64,000 nucleotides of DNA from the NCBI GenBank assembly GCA_017472285.1, contig JAFUQQ010000004.1:1-64000 (forward strand). The letters run 5' to 3'. Below the pieces are notes generated by a model. That model made no database searches. It was not told where the DNA came from and was given only the letters and a program-made list of their open reading frames with translations. Within the stretch, counting starts at the first letter, position 1. The number at the start of each line of letters is the position of its first letter. Shown here piece by piece: positions 49,722 through 56,963 of this stretch. The position numbers were made by a program, and so were the translations under genes. The stretch comes from Clostridia bacterium (GTDB lineage Bacteria > Bacillota > Clostridia > Oscillospirales > CAG-272).

Positions 49722-50474
49722 TTAACCTTCCTGTTTGTATGTCAATGCGGTTTCTTCCGATGCAGGACGATCGTTTTCAGTCGGCATCGCGGGTTTGTTT
49801 TCATCTGTGGAAGGCTTTGCTTCGGAAACATCAGAAACGGGGATGTTTTCTTCGTGGTCTTTCTCCGGTTCTTCTTTCTGTACGGGTTCGACGTATTTAT
49901 AAATATCGATGGATTCATAGATCCGTGAGCGTTCATCGCCTTTGATGATACAGCCGATCTGATTGCAACGTGCGACTTTGCCGTTCAATGCAGGGTCGTT
50001 CGTTTCAACGATGCTTCCGGAATCATCAAGGGGCATTTCCGGGTCGAAGGCATCGCCGCGTTTATGCATCTGCCATTCGATGCCAAGCTTACCGAGTTTC
50101 TGTGCGAGTACGCGGAAACGGTCGTTGACGATATCCTGAAGGATCCCCACGTCTTCGATTTCCATGACCTGATTATAAAGCTCGGAGAGCGTGGGAAGCA
50201 TGGCTTCCATGATTAGATTTGCCTGTACGTTGGAATCGATCTGTTTTTGTAAGCGTTGCTTTTCGCCGTCCATGCGGTAGAGCTGATCTTCATATTCATC
50301 GAACTGCTGCGCAAGGGTATTGCGGAATTCCGCGTAAGCGCGGTCAAAATCAGACATCAGGTCGTTTGCAAGCGGGTTATATGTGTAATTTTCATTCATG
50401 GCGGAATCTCCTTGTTTCTTCTTCGTTAATTTTTTTAGGAACGAGAGGAAGGTCTGCTTGATTTTTTGAAACAT
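49722..50474 (-). CDS. GrpE-like nucleotide exchange factor
   Basis: A 250-aa protein, first gene of the operon. Residues 1-25 are basic and amphipathic, and about 40-110 form a long coiled coil (EYEDQLYRMDGEKQRLQKQ). The middle matches the GrpE head: VLAQKLGKLGIEW, then RGDAFDPEMPL in place of GxxFDPxxHxA, and NGKVARCNQIGCIIKG before the final strand SIDIYKYVEP. A low-complexity acidic tail of about 55 residues follows. GrpE opens Hsp70 to release ADP; this one is expected to serve the two lidless Hsp70s encoded directly downstream. Its start follows AAAGGAGATTTTCACC and it has its own promoter. The assignment is by motif order, not a search. Confidence 0.72.
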   Translation of the reverse strand: MFQKIKQTFLSFLKKLTKKKQGDSAMNENYTYNPLANDLMSDFDRAYAEFRNTLAQQFDEYEDQLYRMDGEKQRLQKQIDSNVQANLIMEAMLPTLSELYNQVMEIEDVGILQDIVNDRFRVLAQKLGKLGIEWQMHKRGDAFDPEMPLDDSGSIVETNDPALNGKVARCNQIGCIIKGDERSRIYESIDIYKYVEPVQKEEPEKDHEENIPVSDVSEAKPSTDENKPAMPTENDRPASEETALTYKQEG

Positions 50475-50519
50475 GGTGAAAATCTCCTTTATAAAGCGGA
50501 TTTTTGGATTGTAAATAAT

Positions 50520-50548
50520 ATTATACTACATATATTTGCTAAATGCAA
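50520..50548 (-). promoter_or_regulatory. Promoter of the GrpE-like/Hsp70 operon
   Basis: Minus strand TTGCAT (50543-50548), 17-bp spacer, TATAAT (50520-50525). No CIRCE element (HrcA site) is visible, so control is unlike that of the classical dnaK operon. Confidence 0.65.
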
Positions 50549-50582
50549 TGGCTTTTGACTTGTGTTTTTGATTTTGAAAAAA

Positions 50583-52781
50583 TCAAAGAAATCTTCGTTT
50601 CATTTCGTCCGTCCGGAGCTTATCGGCGGCATAGGCGCGGCGGAGCAATTCGGGAGGAATACAGGGGTCGTATTTTTCAAAAACGGGACATTCGCCTTTG
50701 CCGATAAGGTCAATGGTTTCAATATGGTCAGCCGTGATCTTGCGGCGGATCATGGCGAGCAATTCTTCCGCATTGCGTTCGCATTTGAATGTCATATAAT
50801 AACAACCGTCATATTCCAAACCGTAGATACCGAAATAGGCGGAATTTTTTTGCAGATATTTTCTGAGTGTGCGGAACGAACGTGTTCCGAGCCAAGGGAC
50901 GAGGCATTTTGTATTTCCGCCGAGAGAAATGAGCATCGTTTTGTCAAGTCCCGCATTCATAAAGACATGGCGCGCGGCGGCAAGACGTTCCTTCGCATTG
51001 GGGTTGAGATACGCGTATTCGGTATCGGTCGTCAGGACTTTGAACATTTTTTCAAGGATGCGCGTATGGATCTCACCGTAATCTCCGGGCCATGCGACTT
51101 GCATTTTGCCGGGAACTGGATGAACGTAGATCAGTTTTCTTGTGAGGTCGAGTTCTTCCACTTCCCAAACTCTGCCCGCAAGGGCAAAACGGTCGCCGAC
51201 GGGAGGCGGGGAAGATATCGTACCGATCTCCTCACTTTCATGCTTGACGGAATAATCCTCGCTATCTTTGAATACGGCATAGAATTTGAAACTTTTCGTG
51301 AGTTTTTCGCCTTGCAGACCCAAGATCAAGCCTTTGTTTTCCGTCATTTCCACGTAATCGTTTTTAATCATGGAAATAAGAAGCTCGCGGTAATCTTCTT
51401 TATCTACGTTTTCAAAAGGCGAGAGCGAAAATATCTTTTGCGCGAGTCTTTTCGGCGTATTTTCACCCGATGAAGCAAGGATACTGAGCGTTTGCTGAAA
51501 CATCAGGCTGAGGGGCATTTTCTTGATGGAGGGCGGTTCCACGAAACGATCTTCGATATATAATTGAATCACGGCGATACCGCGCACAAGCTCCCACGGA
51601 ATGAGTTGGGGCAGAGGGGTATCGGGCAAGGGTTTTTCTTCACGGAATACCATGAACAGCTCCGAAATGCCCGTTTTTCTGCCGCTTCTGCCGAGTCTTT
51701 GCAGAAATCCCGAAACGGTATTTGGCGCGCCGACGTTCAGGATGCGTTCGATCTTGCCGATATCGATACCAAGCTCCAGCGTGACGGTCGCACAGGCAAC
51801 GCATTTTTCCGCAGTTTTGAGCTTCTGTTCGGCTTCCTCGCGGATGGCGGCGGAAAGATTGCCGTGATGGATATAAAAAATATCTTCATCCTGTCGGTTG
51901 GAGGCGATCTGGCGCAAGGTGGCGGTTACGTATTCCGTTTCTTCACGCGAATTGGAAAAGACAAGACTTTTTCTGTCCTTGACGCAATCGTAGATATATT
52001 CGTAACCCGCATCGATCTCAACACGTACTTCGGGATGTTCGGCGAGTGAAAGCTCGCGGTCTTTCGTATGATCCTGAATATAAAAATGTTCGACGGCAAG
52101 GCGCACGCGGTTCTTTTCGGAAGGGACGAGCGGGGTCTGCGTCTGTCTGCCGCTGTTTCCCGTGAGCCAGCTCTTTGCTTTTTCGAGGTCGCCGATGGTG
52201 GCGGAAAGTCCGATGCGGCGCGGATGATAACCGATGATCTCGGCAATACGGTCAAGCTGGCAAAGGATTTGATTGCCTCGGTCAACGCCCATCAGCGTAT
52301 GGATTTCATCGATCACGACATAACGAAGCCCGCCAAACATACGGATGATATCGCTGTGGCGGTTCATCAGCATACTTTCGAGCGATTCGGGCGTGATCTG
52401 TAAAACACCTTTCGGTTTTTTCAGCAATTTATTTTTATGAGATGCGGCAACATCCCCATGCCAATGGAAAACGGGAATGCCGCTGTCTTGCAGAAGCGTA
52501 TCGATACGCTCGAATTGGTCATTGATCAGACTTTTCAGCGGCGCGATATATAAAACTTCAACGGATTCATACGGAGATTCTCCGATCTCGCTGATGATCG
52601 GAAAAAATGCGGCTTCCGTTTTGCCTGATGCGGTATCGGAAGAAAGGATCAGGTTGTCGCTTGTATCAAAGATGACGTTTGCCGCCGCGATCTGTATCGG
52701 ACGGAGCGTCTGCCAGCCGTTCGCATAGATAAAATCCTGTACGAGCGGAGAAAAACGGTAAAAAATTTCAGAGGATTCCAT
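50583..52781 (-). CDS. Lhr-like DEAD/DEAH-box helicase
   Basis: A 732-aa superfamily 2 helicase. Motifs in order: Q-like WQTLRPIQ, Walker A ASGKTEAAF, APLKSLINDQ, ITPESLES, Walker B VIDEIHTL (DEIH), LSATIGD, and motif VI LQRLGRSGR. The C-terminus (about 460-732) has the Lhr-family beta domain (LAGRVWEVEELDLTRKLIYV) but lacks the long extension of mycobacterial Lhr (about 1500 aa). Lhr-type enzymes unwind DNA and DNA-RNA hybrids in repair. It is a single gene between the chaperone operon and the VanY gene, with ribosome binding site AAAGGACTTTATAT. Confidence 0.85.
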   Translation of the reverse strand: MESSEIFYRFSPLVQDFIYANGWQTLRPIQIAAANVIFDTSDNLILSSDTASGKTEAAFFPIISEIGESPYESVEVLYIAPLKSLINDQFERIDTLLQDSGIPVFHWHGDVAASHKNKLLKKPKGVLQITPESLESMLMNRHSDIIRMFGGLRYVVIDEIHTLMGVDRGNQILCQLDRIAEIIGYHPRRIGLSATIGDLEKAKSWLTGNSGRQTQTPLVPSEKNRVRLAVEHFYIQDHTKDRELSLAEHPEVRVEIDAGYEYIYDCVKDRKSLVFSNSREETEYVTATLRQIASNRQDEDIFYIHHGNLSAAIREEAEQKLKTAEKCVACATVTLELGIDIGKIERILNVGAPNTVSGFLQRLGRSGRKTGISELFMVFREEKPLPDTPLPQLIPWELVRGIAVIQLYIEDRFVEPPSIKKMPLSLMFQQTLSILASSGENTPKRLAQKIFSLSPFENVDKEDYRELLISMIKNDYVEMTENKGLILGLQGEKLTKSFKFYAVFKDSEDYSVKHESEEIGTISSPPPVGDRFALAGRVWEVEELDLTRKLIYVHPVPGKMQVAWPGDYGEIHTRILEKMFKVLTTDTEYAYLNPNAKERLAAARHVFMNAGLDKTMLISLGGNTKCLVPWLGTRSFRTLRKYLQKNSAYFGIYGLEYDGCYYMTFKCERNAEELLAMIRRKITADHIETIDLIGKGECPVFEKYDPCIPPELLRRAYAADKLRTDEMKRRFL

Positions 52782-52802
52782 ATAAAGTCCTTTCCCTGTT
52801 TA

Positions 52803-52838
52803 AAAAAATTCCTCCCGCGCCGACGGGCAGGAGGATTT
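52803..52838 (-). terminator. Terminator after the vanY-like gene
   Basis: Stem AATCCTCCTGCCCG/CGGGAGGAATT with small internal mismatch, T run on the minus strand. Confidence 0.8.
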
Positions 52839-52843
52839 TCGGA

Positions 52844-54025
52844 TTATTTCGTTTTTTCGATCGTGACGATAAAGCCGTTCATATTGTCGCCGGAAACGGT
52901 ATAGCTGCCGACGGTTTCGGGCGGAACGATAAGATCGGTCGTCGTACCTTCGGATGCGGGGAGATAGTAAACGAGATATTCCGTATCGTTTGCGGTGATC
53001 GTAAGCGGTTCATCTTTGGTGCCGTTATGAGAATCACGGAGAAGTTTGAGATATTCTTCCATGCAGAGTCCGCTTTCCATCATATACGTTGCGTGAGGGA
53101 CACCGACGTAGCGGTAATGCCAAGGTTCGTCGAGAATGCCCGTGAGTTCAAATTTACTACCGTCATAACGGATGATGAAGCCAAATTCCGCGCAATGCGC
53201 TTCCATCCATTCCTGTTCGTTATCACGGAGGAGAACGGTTTTCTGGTTGCTTGTGAAGACCTGAATATCAACGGCATATCCCGTGTGATGTTCGCTGTGT
53301 CCGGGAACCGCAACGTAATTTTCTTCCGTTCTCTTGTTATAGAGTTCGGTCTGTTTTTCCAGCGTGCGATAGCCGCTTGTGATAAAGACACGGTCTTCGC
53401 CGGATACGTTACCGAGGGTGTCGGGGTTTGCATCAACGAGTGCGAAAATCATATCTTGAAGTGCAGTTTTGATCTTGGTATGTACGCTGACATTTGCGTC
53501 TTTCAGAACGTAATACGTGCCGTAGCCCTTGCTTGTATAAAGGGAAGAAAGCTGTTTGGAGCCGAGCGTATCGGTCAGGGCGTATTCGTTTTCAAAGTTG
53601 ACGAGGATGAGATCGCCAACGGCGACATCGGTATTGGGAATGGATACGGTCTGGAATCCATCGTTCCATTTTCCTGCGGGAACGACTTCACCCATATCGG
53701 AAGAAGAACTGTCCGAGGTTTCGTCCGGACGGTCGGATACGGCACTGACGATCGCTTTGACGATGACGGCGATGAGCGTGATGGCGATCGCAACGATGAG
53801 CAGAAGCGTCACAAGAGCAATGATGCCTTCTTTATTGGGTTGGATACGAACTTTCTTTTTCTGAGGAGATTGCTGTGGTCTTGGCTGTGCGTAGGGGGCT
53901 TTTTGGGGAACGGAGGATTGCGGTCTTTGCGGTGTTCTTTGCGCGGCTCCCGTACGGTTTACGGGTTGTCCGGAGGAAGTTCTATTATATGCAGAGCCGT
54001 TCGTCTGTGGTTGGCGGTTATTCAT
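52844..54025 (-). CDS. Membrane-anchored D-Ala-D-Ala carboxypeptidase, VanY (M15B) type
   Basis: A 393-aa protein. The N-terminal 55 residues are Pro/Gln/Arg-rich and cytosolic, one span lies at about 70-98, and the extracellular M15B zinc domain is at about 140-325. Zinc ligands are in HSEHHTGYAVDIQ (SxHxxGxAxD) and EPWHYRYVG, so it should be active. VanY enzymes cut the terminal D-Ala of peptidoglycan stem peptides, and in Clostridia these are mostly wall remodelling enzymes; no other vancomycin-resistance genes are here. A C-terminal beta domain (about 335-393) of unknown role follows. It has its own promoter (54101-54129). Confidence 0.85.
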   Translation of the reverse strand: MNNRQPQTNGSAYNRTSSGQPVNRTGAAQRTPQRPQSSVPQKAPYAQPRPQQSPQKKKVRIQPNKEGIIALVTLLLIVAIAITLIAVIVKAIVSAVSDRPDETSDSSSSDMGEVVPAGKWNDGFQTVSIPNTDVAVGDLILVNFENEYALTDTLGSKQLSSLYTSKGYGTYYVLKDANVSVHTKIKTALQDMIFALVDANPDTLGNVSGEDRVFITSGYRTLEKQTELYNKRTEENYVAVPGHSEHHTGYAVDIQVFTSNQKTVLLRDNEQEWMEAHCAEFGFIIRYDGSKFELTGILDEPWHYRYVGVPHATYMMESGLCMEEYLKLLRDSHNGTKDEPLTITANDTEYLVYYLPASEGTTTDLIVPPETVGSYTVSGDNMNGFIVTIEKTK

Positions 54026-54100
54026 GCTTTTGATCCTTTCCTTTGGTTTGTTTTTTCGATATTCTCCGATATGCGCGGGATGGAGATGGTTTACGATAAC

Positions 54101-54129
54101 ATTATATTACAAAATCTCGTTGCTGGCAA
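54101..54129 (-). promoter_or_regulatory. Promoter of the vanY-like gene
   Basis: Minus strand TTGCCA (54124-54129), 17-bp spacer, TATAAT (54101-54106). Confidence 0.65.
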
Positions 54130-54244
54130 GAGCCAATTTATAAATTTTAAGGAAATTTTTCAAATTCATAGGAAATTAAACAAATATTAAGATATTTTTG
54201 ATCGTTTTCCTTCTTAATGATTGTAAAAGATGACGAAAATCCCC

Positions 54245-54273
54245 TTGACAAAAGATTTTTTTCGGTATATAAT
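54245..54273 (+). promoter_or_regulatory. Consensus promoter of the Cys-repeat surface protein
   Basis: TTGACA (54245-54250), 17-bp spacer, TATAAT (54268-54273). It is one of the strongest promoters in the window and produces a long leader. Confidence 0.85.
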
Positions 54274-54530
54274 ATCTGTGTGTGATTTTCCGAACATCAT
54301 ATTCGGATTTTTTTGCTTTAATTATGAAGATTTTGCCAAAAATTTGCAATTTGCGGATCGCGGATTTGTGAGCCTCCGCTTGACCGAAATATTGCCTGCG
54401 CTTCGGAAGAACGGGAGAACCGGTGCATATGGCGTTTTTTCAATATGGCATATCATTTCGGCAAAAGGACGGTTCGGAAAAAATATGCGGCGATAGCCGC
54501 CAACAAAAGAAAAATGGAGGAATAGTTCAA
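54274..54530 (+). other. About 250-nt untranslated leader
   Basis: The distance from the promoter to the ATG is about 255 nt, without a convincing small gene. It contains several stems, the clearest being GCGGC-GATA-GCCGC (54488-54501) 15 nt before the GGAGG. The order is suitable for control of translation, but I cannot match the sequence to a riboswitch class. Confidence 0.45.
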
Positions 54531-56732
54531 ATGAAAAGAATTTTTGCATTCATGATGGCTTTTGCTCTCTGCGTATTGTGCCTCGGTACATACGGTTTTG
54601 AGACGCACGACCATTCGGAGCACGCGCTCCATGCGTTAGACGAGGATTTCGAAGGTGTTGATCCCGTTACAGAATACGTCTACATGGAACTCGGCGATGC
54701 TGTTTACAACGAACTGTCAAAGGTCGTTGAAATCGAAATCAACATTTACTGCGACGCAGAAGCAGACGTGGATTCCGGTAAGCTTACCATTTCCGTCCCC
54801 AACAGAATCCTCGGCGAACCCAGAGTTGTCGGCGGTTACATCTTCGGTAATTGGGCGAGAGATTGCGCTTCCGTAACCCAGATCACCAATTCTCGTACCA
54901 CCGTCACCATCGAATTTGACGAAGGTAGATCCGGCGAAAGCTATATCGTTCTCGAATACGAGGTCGAAGAAGGTTACTTCCAGTTCTCCCGCCAGACTTA
55001 TATGGAATTTGGCGGTTACGTCATGACTGATAGCGGTAAGAGAATCGCTTACGACCCCCTTTCTTATACTGCCCAGGTTTATGTTTGCTCTCACGCTGAC
55101 ACGGCAACCCGCGTTTCCGTAAAACCCACCTGCCAGTCGACAGGCGAACAGGAAACATACTGCACAGAATGTGACTACGTTGTTTCCAAGAAACCGCTTC
55201 TCACAGCAGACCATACCTACGACTATAGCAAACCTATCAAGAGCACACTCAATCCTTACCTCGCTCCCACCTGTACCGCTCAGGGTTACGGTACCTTTGA
55301 ATGTCTTGTCTGCAAAAAGGTACACACCGTTACCATCCCCGCGACCGCTCACTCCCTCGGCGAACGCGTTCTGAAAAACGGTTACTATTGGCAGACTTGC
55401 TCCGTCTGCAAAAAGGCCGTATTGGCTGAAAATCAGTGTTCTCACGACACCGAAGCATATACTTTGGTGAAAATTGAAAAACAGTCCACCTGTTCTACTG
55501 CCGGTTCTGCTATTTACAGATGTCCCGAATGTAAACAGGAAGAAACCAGAACCCTCCCGCTTGAAAAACACACCGTTACTCAATGGTCTGTGATCACAGC
55601 GGCAACTTGCACGAAGGCAGGCAGACGCGCCGGTACTTGTACCGTTTGTAAGAAGACCGCTTCTGAAGTGATCGATCCCACCGGTCATGCTTTCGGCGAA
55701 TGGAAGACCACCAAAGCCGCTACCTGTACCGAAGCAGGCGTTCAGTCCCGTTACTGCGCTAACTGCACCACAGGTGTTGAAACACAGCCCATTGCGGCAA
55801 CAGGTCACTCTTACGGTTCTTGGGTAACCACCAAGAATCCCACTTGTGTAGAAAACGGTATCCAGAAATGCATCTGTACAAGCTGCGGCTCTGAAAGAAC
55901 CGATATCCTTCCTCTCACAGGTCATAGCTATGGCGCTTACACGACAACCGTTGAACCTACCTGCACACAGAAGGGTATTCAGACACGTAACTGCGTGATC
56001 TGTTCCGTTGCTGAAAGCAAGGAGATCCCCGCTGTTGCAAGCAATCACGTTTACGGCGAAGCTGTCGTTATCACAGCAAAGACTTGTCTGACTGACGGTC
56101 TGAAAGAACGTACTTGCGCACATTGCGGCGAAAAGAAGACCGAAGTGGATGTTGCGACAGGTCATGCCCTCGGCGCCCCCACCGTTGACGGCAAGCTTTC
56201 CACAAGAACTTGCGCTTGCGGTTATCAGGAAATCACCAAGACCGTAAAGGGTGGTATTGAAAAGACACTTTCCTGCCATGCAGGTTCTCTCGTCATCACA
56301 GGTGCTGCTGCTTCCAATGACGTTGCATTTGAACTGAACGTAATGCCCATGGCAGACGCTGCAAATTACAAGCAGTATTACACCACCTTCTCCAATGCTT
56401 ACGTATACAAACTTCAGTCTGCGGGCGCAGCTACGGCATTCACTTCCGATATGACCGTTTCCATCAACCTCGATTCTACGTTTGACGGTTATGAAGCAAA
56501 AGTTGTCGTTCTTCGTAACGGCGCATTCTATCCCGTAAACAATACCGAAACCGATGACGGTGCTGTTACCATCGCAGGTCAGGATCTGATCGGCGCGGAA
56601 GCAATCTTCCTTGAAAAAGGTGAAGAAATGACTCCCGGCTTCATTCTTCCCTTGATTATTACGATTGCTGTTATCGCGGTTGCTGCGGTTATCATCGTAG
56701 TGATCCTCGTAAAGAAGGGTAGAAAGTATTAA
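54531..56732 (+). CDS. Surface protein with Cys-pair repeats and C-terminal membrane anchor
   Basis: A 733-aa exported protein. A signal peptide covers about 1-25 and the next 160 residues are a beta-sandwich-like domain (resembling cohesin or bacterial Ig folds: VDSGKLTISVPNRILGEP). Then come about eight repeats of 45-55 residues with the pattern 'TCTxxG...C..C.......P..GHxYG.W', for example TCTEAGVQSRYCANCTTG and TCTQKGIQTRNCVICSV; two CxxC pairs per unit are typical of zinc ribbons. The C-terminus is a membrane span followed by KKGRKY (about 706-733). The start follows ATGGAGGAATAG. Such proteins are common on clostridial surfaces, but their function is unproven. Confidence 0.78.
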   Translation: MKRIFAFMMAFALCVLCLGTYGFETHDHSEHALHALDEDFEGVDPVTEYVYMELGDAVYNELSKVVEIEINIYCDAEADVDSGKLTISVPNRILGEPRVVGGYIFGNWARDCASVTQITNSRTTVTIEFDEGRSGESYIVLEYEVEEGYFQFSRQTYMEFGGYVMTDSGKRIAYDPLSYTAQVYVCSHADTATRVSVKPTCQSTGEQETYCTECDYVVSKKPLLTADHTYDYSKPIKSTLNPYLAPTCTAQGYGTFECLVCKKVHTVTIPATAHSLGERVLKNGYYWQTCSVCKKAVLAENQCSHDTEAYTLVKIEKQSTCSTAGSAIYRCPECKQEETRTLPLEKHTVTQWSVITAATCTKAGRRAGTCTVCKKTASEVIDPTGHAFGEWKTTKAATCTEAGVQSRYCANCTTGVETQPIAATGHSYGSWVTTKNPTCVENGIQKCICTSCGSERTDILPLTGHSYGAYTTTVEPTCTQKGIQTRNCVICSVAESKEIPAVASNHVYGEAVVITAKTCLTDGLKERTCAHCGEKKTEVDVATGHALGAPTVDGKLSTRTCACGYQEITKTVKGGIEKTLSCHAGSLVITGAAASNDVAFELNVMPMADAANYKQYYTTFSNAYVYKLQSAGAATAFTSDMTVSINLDSTFDGYEAKVVVLRNGAFYPVNNTETDDGAVTIAGQDLIGAEAIFLEKGEEMTPGFILPLIITIAVIAVAAVIIVVILVKKGRKY

Positions 56733-56740
56733 TCTGAAAT

Positions 56741-56769
56741 GAGAACTCCGAAAGGGGTTCTCTTTTTTA
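56741..56769 (+). terminator. Terminator after the Cys-repeat protein
   Basis: Stem GAGAACTCC/GGGGTTCTC with one G-T pair, then TTTTTT. Confidence 0.85.
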
Positions 56770-56856
56770 TGCTATAGGAAATTGCTGAAAACGGGCGTTG
56801 CCCACTTTTGTTTCGGAAAAAATTTTATTAAGATACGAAAAAAATGTGATTTGATG

Positions 56857-56885
56857 TTGATTCCGGAAGATTTTTGGTGTATAAT
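56857..56885 (+). promoter_or_regulatory. Promoter of pcrA
   Basis: TTGATT (56857-56862), 17-bp spacer, TATAAT (56880-56885). Confidence 0.7.
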
Positions 56886-56963
56886 AAATATGTATGGTGA
56901 CTTTATGTCGCTATAAATTTGTGACAGTATTTTGAAAAACATGATGAAACGGAAGGTATGAAA

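Noticed and set aside
52844..54025. Vancomycin-resistance gene vanY
   Set aside because: No vanRS, vanHAX or other resistance genes nearby; M15B enzymes are common wall enzymes in Clostridia.
54274..54530. Cyclic-di-AMP or cyclic-di-GMP riboswitch in the leader
   Set aside because: A GGGAGAACC-like word is present, but the other conserved blocks of the ydaO or GEMM classes are not found.
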